The notes: generated by a model from the sequence alone, not told the origin. A stretch of DNA of 64,000 nt from DATAQC01 sp038238185 (GCA_038238185.1 JBBRXY010000007.1:6170-70169), one strand, 5' to 3'; positions 33,977-43,517 are shown, counted from the first letter of the stretch. Numbers and translations: made by a program.

Positions 33977-34873
33977 TCAGGGAACGAGCAGGATCTTTCC
34001 GCGGGTGTGGCCGGTTTCCAGGAGCTCGTGGACCCGTGCCGCGTCCTCCAGAGGGAAGCGGCCGGTGACGGTTACGCGTACCCGCCCCGAATCGATCGTC
34101 GCGGCGATCTCGGTCAGTCGGGCGGAGGTGACTGTGGCCGAGAAATTACTCAACTCCACGCCGTCGCGTGCAACCGTCGAGCCGAATGCGGCGATCGTGA
34201 CGGCCCGCCCGCCGTCGCGCAGGGCGGCAACACAGCCCTCCCAGGTGGGACCTCCCACGCAGTCAAAGGCGGCGTCCACTTCACCGGCCTCAGTGACCCA
34301 GTCGCCGTGGTAGTCGAGAACGGCGTCGGCACCGATACTCCGCAGGAAGTCGTGGTTGGCGGGCTGGGCGGTGGCGATCACGTGAGCTCCTCGCACCTTG
34401 GCCAACTGCACGACGAAGGCGCCGACCCCACCCGCCGCACCGGCCACGAGCACCCGGTCACCGTCGGTCAGACGCAGATGGTCGTCGATGCCCTCCAGCG
34501 CGGTCACCGCCCCGATGGGGACAGCTGCGGCCTCCATCAGGTCGATGGTGACCGGCGCCAGAGCCAGCTTGGCCGCGTCGGCACAGACGAACTCGGCGTA
34601 GCCCCCGGCGGGGCCGCCGTAGACGGCGTCACCCAACGCCAGGCCGTCGACGCCGGCACCGAGGGCCTCGACCGTGCCCGAGGCCTCGGCGCCGGGGACA
34701 TAGGGGAATTGTCGGGGCCCGAACAGGCCCTTCCGAGCCTTGGTGTCCCACGGACCGACACCTGCGGCGGCCACCCGTAGGAGGACCTGGCCGGGGCCGG
34801 CCTCGGGAAGCGGGAGATCGGTGACGCTCAGCACGGTCGGATCGCCGAAGGCGGTTACGGTCACTGCTCGCAC
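33977..34873 (-). CDS. Zinc-independent quinone oxidoreductase-like MDR alcohol dehydrogenase
   Basis: This 298-residue medium-chain dehydrogenase/reductase of the quinone oxidoreductase (QOR/Zta1) type has an N-terminal GroES-like fold (VLLRVAAAGVGPWDTKARKGLFG, FPYVPGAEASGTVEALG). The Rossmann nucleotide loop AGAAGGVGAFVVQLAK follows. The Cys/His zinc ligands of classic ADHs are absent. It would use NADPH to reduce quinones or enones. The GTG at 34873 gives the conserved MRAVTVTAFGDP start. It is divergent from the aldo/keto reductase, 72 bp away. Confidence 0.88.
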   Translation of the reverse strand: MRAVTVTAFGDPTVLSVTDLPLPEAGPGQVLLRVAAAGVGPWDTKARKGLFGPRQFPYVPGAEASGTVEALGAGVDGLALGDAVYGGPAGGYAEFVCADAAKLALAPVTIDLMEAAAVPIGAVTALEGIDDHLRLTDGDRVLVAGAAGGVGAFVVQLAKVRGAHVIATAQPANHDFLRSIGADAVLDYHGDWVTEAGEVDAAFDCVGGPTWEGCVAALRDGGRAVTIAAFGSTVARDGVELSNFSATVTSARLTEIAATIDSGRVRVTVTGRFPLEDAARVHELLETGHTRGKILLVP

Positions 34874-34945
34874 GGACGCCAGTCGAGCACTCCGACGCGA
34901 GGAAGGCGAATCTTGCCGACGGGGCGAGTGGGGTAGAACCCCCGA

Positions 34946-35917
34946 ATGGACCAGCGCACACTCCGCGACCTGACCGTCGCCGCTATCGGCCTCGGCTGCA
35001 TGGGCATGTCCGAGTTCTACGGCGCAACTGACGACGCCGAATCGGTCTCGGTGATCCACCGGGCCCTCGATCTCGGATGCAACTTCTTGGATACCGCCGA
35101 CATGTACGGGCCGTTCACCAACGAGCGCCTGGTGGGCCGGGCGATCGCCGATCGTCGTCACGAGGTGGTTCTGGCTACCAAGTTCGGCAACGAGCGCCGG
35201 GAGGACGGGTCGTGGGTGGGTGTCAACGGAAGTCCCGACTACGTACGGGCCGCGTGTGACGCATCGCTCCAACGCCTCGGGATCGATCACATCGACCTCT
35301 ACTACCAGCACCGGGTCGACCCGTCGGTGCCGATCGAGGACACGGTGGGCGCCATGGGCGAGCTCGTGACGGCCGGCAAGGTCGGTCACCTCGGGCTGTC
35401 CGAGGCGGGGGCGGACACGATCCGTCGGGCCGAGGCAACGCACCCGATCACTGCACTCCAGACCGAGTACAGCCTCTGGACGCGAGACGTAGAGGCCGAC
35501 ATCCTGCCGACGGTGCGCGAGCTGGGGATCGGTTTCGTGGCCTACAGCCCCCTGGGCCGGGGCTTCTTGACCGGCGCCTACCGTTCGGCCGCCGATCTAC
35601 CCGACGGCGACTCCCGCTCCCACCGCTTTCCCCGTTTCGAGCATGGGAACTTCGACCGCAACCTCACCCTCGTCGATCGGGTGTCCGAATTGGCCGGGCG
35701 CAAGGGGTGTGCTCCGGGACAGGTGGCCCTGGCCTGGGTCCTGGCCCAGGGTCCCGACGTTGTGCCCATACCCGGCACCAAGCGGCGCGGCTACCTGGAG
35801 GAGAACGTCGCCGCTGCCGGGTTGGTCCTCGACGCCGACGACCTGGCATGGATCGACGCCAACATCGGCCCGGCCAGTGGCGATCGCTACGCCGACATGA
35901 GTACCGTCAACCGCTGA
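34946..35917 (+). CDS. Aldo/keto reductase
   Basis: This 323-residue TIM-barrel NADPH-dependent reductase is of the AKR13/YakC type. The catalytic tetrad is visible as D49 and Y54 in FLDTADMYG, K79 in LATKFG and H122 in YYQHRVD. The C-terminal PIPGTKRRGYLEEN binds the NADP phosphate. It would reduce aldehydes or ketones in the cytoplasm. The neighbour on the other strand is a quinone oxidoreductase, so the pair may serve carbonyl detoxification. The K+ channel gene follows after 25 nt. Confidence 0.92.
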   Translation: MDQRTLRDLTVAAIGLGCMGMSEFYGATDDAESVSVIHRALDLGCNFLDTADMYGPFTNERLVGRAIADRRHEVVLATKFGNERREDGSWVGVNGSPDYVRAACDASLQRLGIDHIDLYYQHRVDPSVPIEDTVGAMGELVTAGKVGHLGLSEAGADTIRRAEATHPITALQTEYSLWTRDVEADILPTVRELGIGFVAYSPLGRGFLTGAYRSAADLPDGDSRSHRFPRFEHGNFDRNLTLVDRVSELAGRKGCAPGQVALAWVLAQGPDVVPIPGTKRRGYLEENVAAAGLVLDADDLAWIDANIGPASGDRYADMSTVNR

Positions 35918-35942
35918 CGTTCTCGTAGGCCCTCGGTGATCG

Positions 35943-36977
35943 GTGGCAGTCCACATGAGGTTGCGACGGTCCCGTCAGGCACTGCGACGGCACTTGCTGG
36001 CATCGCCGGTGCGCCTTCCGGTCGTCCTGGTGGCCTTCGCCCTGGTCTACGGCACGACCGGCTACATGGTGCTGGAGGGCTTCGGGTTCGTCGACTCGCT
36101 GTACATGACCGTCACCACGCTTACCACCGTGGGCTTTGGGGAGGTGCATCCTCTCGGCACCGCCGGGCGGGTGTTCACGGTGTCGCTCATTGCGATCGGC
36201 CTCGGCGCGGTGTTCAGCCTGCTGGCCGTCTTGACGAGTCTGGTTGCGAGCGGTCAGCTTGGCCGTTCGCTCACGAGGAGGAGCATGCGCCAACGGATCG
36301 ACGCCATGGAGGGCCATTTCGTCGTCTGCTCGTTCGGGCGCGTTGGGCGGGCCGCCGTGGAGGAGCTCACCGCCCAGGGGGCGGATGTGGTCGTCGTCGA
36401 GGCAATCGCCGCCCTCGAACCCGATCTGATCGAGGCCGGCGTCATCTACCTCCTCGAGGACCCCACGAGCGAGGACGTGCTGGAGCGGGCGGGGATCGCC
36501 CGGGCCAAGGCGCTCGTGTGTGCCGTCGACTCCGACTCGGTGAACGTCTACATCACCCTGCTGGCCCGAGCCCTGAACCCCGATCTGTTCATCATCGGTC
36601 GTGCCTCCAGCTCGGAGTCGGTCGACGCCCTGCGAAGGGCCGGAAGCGACCGGGTGGTCTCGCCCTACCGGCTGAGCGGGACCCGTATGGCCGCCCTCGC
36701 CCTGCGCCCGGCCATGCTCGAGTTCGTCGACATGGTGAGCGTTTCGCCCGATCTGCGAATCGAGGAACTGGTCGTTGGGGGCCGGTCGTCACTGGTCGGA
36801 GCGAGTGTGCGTGATGCCTGTGCCGACTACGACGGCGTGATGGTCCTAGCCGTCCGGAGCCCCGACGGCAGCCTGCTCGTGCCGCCGCGAGCCGACACCA
36901 CCCTGGCCGCCGCCGACCTTCTGATCGTCGTCGGACCCATAGGGGCACTCGGGAAGCTGGCCGACCGGGCCCGCTGA
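35943..36977 (+). CDS. Potassium channel with RCK (TrkA-N) domain
   Basis: The protein has 344 residues. Two membrane helices flank a pore loop with the K+ selectivity filter TTVGFGE (T62-V63-G64-F65-G66). A cytoplasmic RCK module follows with the Rossmann motif VVCSFGRVGRAAVEEL, and then a TrkA-C-like C-terminus. GFG is an accepted variant of GYG. It would be a ligand-gated K+ channel of the MthK/Kch class. The GTG at 35943 is the first start; an in-frame ATG lies four codons later. The downstream HTH gene is 49 nt away. Confidence 0.92.
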   Translation: MAVHMRLRRSRQALRRHLLASPVRLPVVLVAFALVYGTTGYMVLEGFGFVDSLYMTVTTLTTVGFGEVHPLGTAGRVFTVSLIAIGLGAVFSLLAVLTSLVASGQLGRSLTRRSMRQRIDAMEGHFVVCSFGRVGRAAVEELTAQGADVVVVEAIAALEPDLIEAGVIYLLEDPTSEDVLERAGIARAKALVCAVDSDSVNVYITLLARALNPDLFIIGRASSSESVDALRRAGSDRVVSPYRLSGTRMAALALRPAMLEFVDMVSVSPDLRIEELVVGGRSSLVGASVRDACADYDGVMVLAVRSPDGSLLVPPRADTTLAAADLLIVVGPIGALGKLADRAR

Positions 36978-37026
36978 CGATCGCCGGACAGCGATATCCT
37001 GGGACCACCCGACCCAGGAGGTAACG

Positions 37027-37344
37027 GTGTTGCATGACCAGATGCTCCGGCCCGTGGAACGCCGGGTTCGCCACCTGGCCGCCGAGGGTGTCGACGATGC
37101 CGAGATCGGCCGCCGCTTCCATCGCAGCCCCGAGTGGGCCGGACGGGTGCGGGCCCTGACCGAAGTACCCCGGAACGGCGCCCGCCTCCAGGGCGATGTT
37201 CTCCGCCCGCTCGAGCGCCGGGTTCTGCGTTGGCGGGCCAGCGGTGCGGAGTACGACCAGATGTCAGCGCGCTTCCGTCGTTCCCCCGATTTCCTCCGCC
37301 AGGTGGAGTCGCTGGCCCACTACAAGCTGCGTCCGCCCGACTGA
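37027..37344 (+). CDS. Small protein with two helix-turn-helix-like repeats
   Basis: This 105-residue protein is made of two similar halves. RPVERRVRHLAAEGVDDAEIGRRFHRSPEW and the matching RPLERRVLRWRASGAEYDQMSARFRRSPDF each resemble a LuxR/sigma-4-type helix-turn-helix. A clear AGGAGG Shine-Dalgarno sequence lies 5-6 nt before the GTG start. It probably binds DNA and may regulate the neighbouring quinone-cofactor cluster or the K+ channel, which is inference from position only. Confidence 0.6.
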   Translation: MLHDQMLRPVERRVRHLAAEGVDDAEIGRRFHRSPEWAGRVRALTEVPRNGARLQGDVLRPLERRVLRWRASGAEYDQMSARFRRSPDFLRQVESLAHYKLRPPD

Positions 37345-37365
37345 TCGTCGCCAGCGGTGCCCTCC

Positions 37366-38577
37366 TCAGCAGGCGGCGAGGAGGTGGTGCCGCAGGGCCC
37401 ACGCCAGCACGGCCCGGGCATCGACGGCGCCGAGCCCCTCCGCCTGGAGTCGGGCGAGCAGGACGATGCGCGGGATCGGGTCCGATGACAGGCGGGCGAG
37501 GTGCAGCAGGTCGAACGACCCGAGCCAGCGCGTCTGCGTTCCATCGGGAAGGCGCACGGCCTGGCCCGGCTGAATCACCCCGTCGATCACCAAGGGTGTC
37601 TCCACGATGGAAGCGGCGAACCGCACCACGTCGGGCGGCGGCCCGGCTTCCGGCGCTTCCTCGAGGAGCGTCGCGTCGCTGGCTCGGGCGTGGATAGCGC
37701 GGCGCGCTCCGAGGTGGCGGCGGTGCTCACCGGCGACCAGCTCGGTGTAGTAGTCGGCCGCCTGGTCGTGGCGAGCGGGGTCGTCGGCCCAGTTGGCGAC
37801 GACCGCGGCTGCGGCAATGGCCGACGCGAGGGCGAACCGGATACCGGCACCGGCGACAGGGTCATGGGCGAGGGCCGCGTCGCCGACAGCGATGCGCCGC
37901 CCGTCCACCGGGTGCAGGGCCCGCTGGACCCGGGCGGCACGGCGCCCCCGGGGCATCATCTCGTCGGGGTCCAGCCCGAGTCGTCTGAGGGCGTGCGCGG
38001 CGAGAACTCGATCGACGGCATCGGCGCCGTCGACGACCACCGCGGCCCACGTCGTCGAGGGGGTACCGAGGCGGTAGGCCCACCACTGGTCGCCCTGCAC
38101 CATCCGCAGGGCGAGGTCGGTACGGGGAGGCCCCTGGAACTGGCGAGCCACATCGTGGCTGTCGGTGACCAGTGGTCTGGACCACGCCGCCGCCCGCCCG
38201 GTGGCGTCGATTACCGCGTGAGCCGACGGGGCCAGCGCCGAGGCCGGGGGCAACCTGGGCACCTCGGCCACCATCGCCCCGCGCTCTCGCGCCCGGTCGA
38301 GGAAGGCTTCGGCCAGGGCGCGTCGCTCGACGTGCAACATGGGTGGCGACCGACCATCGCTCCCAACCGCCACACCACCGGCGTCGATGACCAGCTGCGG
38401 TTCGCCGAGGATGTCGAGGAGGTCGAGGGCCCGCTGGGGCAACGCCTCGATGCTGTCCCCGGCGGCGCCGGGTCGCACGAGAAGGCGGACCCCCAGGCCC
38501 AGCTCGCGCAGGCGAATGGCTGTGGCCGTGGCGGCGATCCCGCCTCCGGCGACGATGACCTCGGGGGCTGATGACAT
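37366..38577 (-). CDS. LodB/tryptophan-halogenase-like FAD-dependent oxidoreductase
   Basis: This 403-residue flavoprotein has an N-terminal dinucleotide fold (VIVAGGGIAATATAIRL) and a second FAD motif (VGDAALAHDPVAGAGIRFAL). It fits the LodB/QhpG-type monooxygenases, which modify tryptophan side chains in precursor proteins, and more loosely halogenases or geranylgeranyl reductases. It is transcribed away from the LodA-like/radical SAM genes across a 60-bp gap that must hold both promoters. The context favours a role in building a tryptophylquinone cofactor in the LodA-like proteins. Confidence 0.75.
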   Translation of the reverse strand: MSSAPEVIVAGGGIAATATAIRLRELGLGVRLLVRPGAAGDSIEALPQRALDLLDILGEPQLVIDAGGVAVGSDGRSPPMLHVERRALAEAFLDRARERGAMVAEVPRLPPASALAPSAHAVIDATGRAAAWSRPLVTDSHDVARQFQGPPRTDLALRMVQGDQWWAYRLGTPSTTWAAVVVDGADAVDRVLAAHALRRLGLDPDEMMPRGRRAARVQRALHPVDGRRIAVGDAALAHDPVAGAGIRFALASAIAAAAVVANWADDPARHDQAADYYTELVAGEHRRHLGARRAIHARASDATLLEEAPEAGPPPDVVRFAASIVETPLVIDGVIQPGQAVRLPDGTQTRWLGSFDLLHLARLSSDPIPRIVLLARLQAEGLGAVDARAVLAWALRHHLLAAC

Positions 38578-38637
38578 CGGAGGACCGATCTTCTACAGTA
38601 CGGAAAATCCGGTTGGCCAGACCGAGGAGGCGGGCTG
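38578..38637. promoter_or_regulatory. 60-bp divergent promoter region of the LodA-like cluster
   Basis: This short AT-richer gap (ACAGTACGGAAAATCC) separates the LodB-like gene from the three-gene operon. It must hold both start signals. The right end carries GAGGAGG 7 nt before the ATG. No clear -35/-10 pair was assigned. Confidence 0.4.
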
Positions 38638-40380
38638 ATGACACGACGAGCGGGTGTGCACGCTCTGTTCTTCACACCGCCGATGGCGGTTGCCCGCCTC
38701 GGCGGCAGCGACACGCCACTCGACGCCTACGTGTGGCGCGAGGACCCCACCACCGAGGGGGGTGGACTCACCTCGCTGGAGCCGGCCGTCTCGCTACGGG
38801 TGGAAGCCGACGGGTCCGTCACATCGTTCCGGCCCACCGAGATCGTGTTCCGTGACGGCGATCTGTTGCGACCGGTGGCCCCCTTCCTCGAGCTGTGGGT
38901 CGAGTACGACGACGGCACCACCGAAGCTCTCACCGCCACCCGCCTCGCCGAGCTGGGTGGCTCACTCGACGGCGTTCACCATCGCGTCGCCGCCGCCAAT
39001 GCCAAGGCGGGCCGCCGCAGCGGCGATCCCGCCTGCGCCTTCGCCGCCGTCGTCGACATCGACCAGGCGACCAATGAGGCCGTCGAGTTGCTGGCCACGA
39101 GCGTCGGTGAGCGCCCCCTGGTGCCCGCCGGCCATCCGATCCCCCTCGGACGGATCCAGGCCATCCGCCCCATCGCCGCCGCTCCCGATCAGCGCGGGGT
39201 CGACACCGACGTGCTGCGGCTGCGATTCACCCCGGCCAAAGGCCTGGTGTACGGGCCGCCGACGGCGGTCGAGGGGGTCTATGACGCAGGCGGCGCGGGA
39301 CGCCAGCTCCACCATCAGATCGTCCCGCCCGAGCGGCGGATCCTCAATCAGGACTCGGCCTGGGCGGAGTACACCCTGAACCGCCCCGAGCTGCGCCACC
39401 CGTCGCCGGCCGACACTTACGACGGGAGCGGCGACCCCACGTCGCCCGACGACCGTTCGTGGGGCGTGGTCGACGACACCTGCGACGTGATGGTCACCAC
39501 TACCGTGGCCCTCGGTGGCGCCACCCATGTGGCCCAGACCCGTGTTTTCGTGGGGCCGCCCGACTACGGCCCCGACAAGCGTCCGTTCGTCTCCCTGGTC
39601 GACGACCTACTCGACCGCACCCAGCCCGACATCGGCTCCGATGGCCCTCTCGGCCCGGCCGGCGAGGGGGATCCTCTGGCCTCCCTCGAGGTGGCCGATC
39701 TCCTCCGCCGGGTCTTCGAGACGGTGAGCCTCGACAACATCGACCTCCAGCGTCGACGGGGCTTGCGGGAGAACGAGCTCAACCGCGACGCGCTGCTGGC
39801 CGCTGCCGACGACCAGGGCACGGGCGCATCCCTCCGTGCCCGCTACGCCGTCGACCCCGCCACCGTTGAGCCTCCTCGCGCCGACAAGGCCTCGATGACC
39901 AACGACGATGTCGGCTACCGGGCCGGCGACCGCCACCAGTTGCACACCGATACCCGACTGCCGTTCAGCGTCCTGGGCCGCGAGGCCCACGTCGAGCTGA
40001 CTGCGATGCCGGTGCTCCTCGACTTCTTGGCCAACAACGCCGACCGGGTGCGACGGCTGATCCGGCCTCCGTACGCCCTGGTTCGCGAGTCGGAGCCTTC
40101 CGATGCCCGCCAGGCTGCCGGGCTTCGGCGGCCTTGGGACGCCGATGCCCGGGTCCACGACATGCGCATGCCCCCCTACATGCGCGACTCCGACGCGTCG
40201 CCCCTGTCGCTGACCCATCGCCAGTACACGCAGCTCATGAGCCTGGTGGACCAGCTGGCCGGTCCCGCTCGGCGCCCGGAGGCGCTCGAGGCCGAAGGGG
40301 TGACCAGCGCCGACGAGCTGTTCGTCGCCTTCCGCCGTAGCGACCTCACCGCCGACGTCCCCGTGCCCGCCGGCCCATGA
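38638..40380 (+). CDS. LodA-like protein, N-terminal half
   Basis: The protein has 580 residues and no signal peptide. The N-terminus FFTPPMAVARLGGSD matches the FPPIGIARVGNS-like opening of LodA/GoxA CTQ-dependent oxidases. Near the C-terminus it has ADARVHDMRMPPYMRDSD and PLSLTHRQYTQLMSLVDQL, like the family's LTxxQYxxLxxWA segment. The chain then stops where LodA would enter its cofactor-bearing C-terminal third. That third appears to be encoded at 41729-43462. A GAGGAGG ribosome site precedes the ATG. The stop overlaps the radical SAM start by four bases. Confidence 0.6.
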   Translation: MTRRAGVHALFFTPPMAVARLGGSDTPLDAYVWREDPTTEGGGLTSLEPAVSLRVEADGSVTSFRPTEIVFRDGDLLRPVAPFLELWVEYDDGTTEALTATRLAELGGSLDGVHHRVAAANAKAGRRSGDPACAFAAVVDIDQATNEAVELLATSVGERPLVPAGHPIPLGRIQAIRPIAAAPDQRGVDTDVLRLRFTPAKGLVYGPPTAVEGVYDAGGAGRQLHHQIVPPERRILNQDSAWAEYTLNRPELRHPSPADTYDGSGDPTSPDDRSWGVVDDTCDVMVTTTVALGGATHVAQTRVFVGPPDYGPDKRPFVSLVDDLLDRTQPDIGSDGPLGPAGEGDPLASLEVADLLRRVFETVSLDNIDLQRRRGLRENELNRDALLAAADDQGTGASLRARYAVDPATVEPPRADKASMTNDDVGYRAGDRHQLHTDTRLPFSVLGREAHVELTAMPVLLDFLANNADRVRRLIRPPYALVRESEPSDARQAAGLRRPWDADARVHDMRMPPYMRDSDASPLSLTHRQYTQLMSLVDQLAGPARRPEALEAEGVTSADELFVAFRRSDLTADVPVPAGP

Positions 40381-41732
40381 CCACCGTCGAGTCCGACCGC
40401 TGGACGCCCGTCACCCTGGGGGTCCGGCATGGGGAGGATCCCGGCGGCAGCGGCGAGCCGCCCTGGTTCCACCTGGTGCCGGGCACGCGACCGTTGGCGT
40501 GGCTGGTGGGCGGGTCCCAGCTCTTTGAGGTGACACAGTCGGACTTCGACCGCTTGGCCGCGGGTGACGCGGCCCTGGTCGCGGCGCTGAGCGACATGGC
40601 CGTCGCCGGTCCGACGGGGCCGGCTTCGCCGCCCGAACCGCCGACGGCGGTGTCTCTCGCCCTGGCCCAGTCGTGCAACCTGTCGTGCTCGTACTGCTAC
40701 GCCGATTCCGGCCAGTTCGGCGGCCCGGCCCGGCGGATGCCGGTCGATGTCGCCCGTCGTGCCGTCGACAATCTGGTCGAAGGAGCCGACGGCCGACGGG
40801 TCACGCTCGGCTTCATCGGCGGCGAGGTGCTCCTGCATCGCGAGGCGTTGCACGACGTGGTCGCCTACGCCGAGGACCGGGCAGGTGCCGCGGGCATCCC
40901 CATCGGCTTCTCGATCACCACCAACGGCACCCTTGTCACACCGGCCGACGTGGCCTTGTTCCGTTCCCACTCCTTCGCCGTCACCGTCAGCCTCGACGGC
41001 GGTGCCGGCGTCAACGATGCCCACCGGCGATCCCGACGGGGCGGAGGGAGCTTCGAACGAGCCGTCGCCGGCGTGGCCGAGCTGTTGGCCGACCCGGGTC
41101 TGGCCAAGGTCGCCGCCCGGTCCACGGTCACGCGCCACGACCTTACGGTGCAGGAGCGGGTGGAGGCGCTGGGGGCGGTGGGCTTCGCCGAGGTCGGCGT
41201 GAGCCCTTTGCGCACCGGACCCGATCGCCAGGCGCGATTCGCAGCTACCGACTGGGCGCCGTTCCTCGCCGAAATGGTCCGGGCGGCCGACGCCGAGATG
41301 GAACGCATCGCCGCCGGGCACCCGCCACGGTTCACCAATCTCTCCACCGGCCTGAGGGAGATCCACCGGGGCTCGGCCCGACCACTGCCGTGCGGCTCGG
41401 CCCTCAGCTACGTGGCCGTCGGCGCCGACGGCGACTACTGGACCTGCCACCGTACCGTCGACAACCCCGCCTACCGGCTCGGCGACCTCGACGAAGGACT
41501 CTCGGCGACCGCTCGGCAGTCGTTCCTTGATCGTCGTCAGGTCGATGCCACCGAACCCTGCCGGTCGTGCTGGGCCCGTTACCTGTGCGGCGGCGGTTGC
41601 CACGCCGAGGTCGACGAGGTGGGCAGGGAGGGCTGCGACTACATCCGGGGGTGGCTGGAGCACTGCATCTCGCTCTACGCCGAGTGCCAGGCCCGCCGCC
41701 CCGAACTGCTGCGAGCGATGGGAGTCTCATGA
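40377..41732 (+). CDS. Radical SAM/SPASM maturase (QhpD-like)
   Basis: The protein has 451 residues. The radical SAM cluster motif is CNLSCSYCYA (C100, C104, C107), followed by LGFIGGEVLLH and ITTNGTLVTP. The C-terminus is a SPASM domain with CGSALSYVAVGADGDYWTCHR and further cysteines in EPCRSCWARYLCGGGCHAEV. Family members modify peptides or proteins; QhpD makes thioether cross-links in a quinoprotein subunit. Here it is sandwiched, with four-base overlaps on both sides, between two LodA-like genes, so these are its likely substrates. Confidence 0.88.
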   Translation: MTTVESDRWTPVTLGVRHGEDPGGSGEPPWFHLVPGTRPLAWLVGGSQLFEVTQSDFDRLAAGDAALVAALSDMAVAGPTGPASPPEPPTAVSLALAQSCNLSCSYCYADSGQFGGPARRMPVDVARRAVDNLVEGADGRRVTLGFIGGEVLLHREALHDVVAYAEDRAGAAGIPIGFSITTNGTLVTPADVALFRSHSFAVTVSLDGGAGVNDAHRRSRRGGGSFERAVAGVAELLADPGLAKVAARSTVTRHDLTVQERVEALGAVGFAEVGVSPLRTGPDRQARFAATDWAPFLAEMVRAADAEMERIAAGHPPRFTNLSTGLREIHRGSARPLPCGSALSYVAVGADGDYWTCHRTVDNPAYRLGDLDEGLSATARQSFLDRRQVDATEPCRSCWARYLCGGGCHAEVDEVGREGCDYIRGWLEHCISLYAECQARRPELLRAMGVS

Positions 41733-43462
41733 GCGGTCGTTTCGTCCCCCTCAACCTCAGCGCCCGGCTGCAGCAGTCGGCCACCGGCAACCCAGCCGCG
41801 GCCCGGCTGGCGAGTGGGGTGGCCAACTGCTTCCCCGGCCTCGAGTTCGACCATCGCAACCTCGACCGCCGGTTCTTTCCCGGCTTGGTGGTGGAGTTCG
41901 CCGACCCCCTCGTGGCCCAACCGTCCATGGGTGGGGTGGTGACCCTCGTCGATCTCGACGATCCCGTGCTGGACGACGCTGCTGTCACCCATCCGGAGCT
42001 CCCCGACGATCTGGCTGCCCTGGCGGCCGACATGACAGCCGACCCCCGGGCCTGGTGGATCGTGCGGATCGTCCAGGGCGGTGTGGTCATCGATCCGCAA
42101 ACCATCAAGGGCCTCGAGCTCGACTCGCTCGGCACCTGGCGCATCGTCCGGTCACTGGAACCCGGACCCGTGCAGCTGGTGCTCAACCGCTTCGGCGACG
42201 ACGGCGTGGCCGCGGGCGAGGTCACCCTCGACGGCCCCCGTCGCGCCTATCTGGCGGCCGGCGACTCCATCGACGCCGGCTATGCCCCCGGCGAACTCAC
42301 CCAGAGCCTGTGCTCGCCCTGGCAACACGACTTCCGGGACTGTGGCTGCTATTACTGGGCCTCCAACCACCCCGACATCGCCATCGAGGCGGTGCAGCCG
42401 GGCGAGGAGCCGGGGGTACCGCCGCCGCCCGGCACCGGCTGGGTCAACTGGCTTCGGGCCCGCCCCCCTCGCGACAATGTCCCCGAGCTGGGTTACTACG
42501 AGATCAGCGAGCGCTATCAGGACCTCGCCGTAGTGTTGCGGGATCGGGAGTCGGCCGACCCGTACCGGCCGGACACCGCCGAGGCGGCCGTGCCCTACGC
42601 CACGACCGACGAGCTGGTGGCCGAGCTTCGCGATGGCCTGGCCCCCCTCGAGCATGCCCTCACCCTCGAGTACCTGTACGCCTGGTCGTCGGTGCGTTCA
42701 CCCCAGGAGGTGGCGGCACTCTCCGACGGCGATCTGGCCGACAGTCTCCCGCTCCGGTTCCGTGCCGACCCCGCCCATCCCCTCGACGGTGTGTCCGACC
42801 GCCCCGGCGACATCACCTACCTTCGCAGCCGGCTGCGCCGCGACGTCACCTTCCTCCGCGAACAGCTCCGGTCCACCGCTATCAGCGAGATGAGGCACCT
42901 GTCGTGGGTCAACCTCCTCCTGCGCAAGCTGGCGGCCATGGGCATCGGCACCCCCTACGCGCCCGCCCTGGGCATCGCCACCGACATCCCCGCCGGACTA
43001 CCGGGCGCCACCCGGCCGGCGGCCCTGCGGCCGTTGGTCCACGCCACGGTGGCCGACTTCGAGGCGGTCGAGCGACCGACCGGCGGACTCGACGGCCTCT
43101 ATGCCCGGGTTCGGGCCACGCTCGACACGCCCGAGCTCGGCGGCGAGCTCTACGACATCGCCAGCCGCATCGTCGACGACGGCGTCGACCACTACAGCTC
43201 GTTCCGGCGCATGGCGATGATCGTCGACGTCTACGACCAGCCGTCGCCGCCGCACCTGCGGCCCGGCTTCACCCTCGCACCCCGCACCGAGCCGAAGGTG
43301 GCCCGCGCCCTGCAGGCCCAGCGCGGGATCATGACGCTGCTGACGCTGGGGTACTCGGGCGACCCGTCCCAGATCGCCGAGGCCCGCGGCCTCATGCTGG
43401 CGGGGTTGGAGGGGGCGATCGACTCGTCGGCCCGCCAGGGCTTCGGGGTGCCGTTGTTCTGA
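41729..43462 (+). CDS. LodA-like C-terminal half fused to a ferritin-like diiron domain
   Basis: The protein has 577 residues. Residues 25-220 match the cofactor region of LodA-like oxidases: ANCFPGLEFDHRNLDRRFFPG, then PGELTQSLCSPWQHDF, with C205 and C207 followed by W210. C205 or C207 and a tryptophan could form a cysteine tryptophylquinone. Residues 295-520 form a ferritin-like domain of the VioB type (E308 and E314 in LEHALTLEYLYAW, then AISEMRHLSWVNLL and IVDDGVDHYSSFRRM). The ATG overlaps the radical SAM stop (ATGA). Role: probably an oxidase subunit completed by the upstream LodA-like half. Confidence 0.6.
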   Translation: MSGRFVPLNLSARLQQSATGNPAAARLASGVANCFPGLEFDHRNLDRRFFPGLVVEFADPLVAQPSMGGVVTLVDLDDPVLDDAAVTHPELPDDLAALAADMTADPRAWWIVRIVQGGVVIDPQTIKGLELDSLGTWRIVRSLEPGPVQLVLNRFGDDGVAAGEVTLDGPRRAYLAAGDSIDAGYAPGELTQSLCSPWQHDFRDCGCYYWASNHPDIAIEAVQPGEEPGVPPPPGTGWVNWLRARPPRDNVPELGYYEISERYQDLAVVLRDRESADPYRPDTAEAAVPYATTDELVAELRDGLAPLEHALTLEYLYAWSSVRSPQEVAALSDGDLADSLPLRFRADPAHPLDGVSDRPGDITYLRSRLRRDVTFLREQLRSTAISEMRHLSWVNLLLRKLAAMGIGTPYAPALGIATDIPAGLPGATRPAALRPLVHATVADFEAVERPTGGLDGLYARVRATLDTPELGGELYDIASRIVDDGVDHYSSFRRMAMIVDVYDQPSPPHLRPGFTLAPRTEPKVARALQAQRGIMTLLTLGYSGDPSQIAEARGLMLAGLEGAIDSSARQGFGVPLF

Positions 43463-43517
43463 GTTGCCGTTCCGGCTCTGCCGCCCGCTCGGAGTGCCGG
43501 CCGGATCGCCCCGGGGG

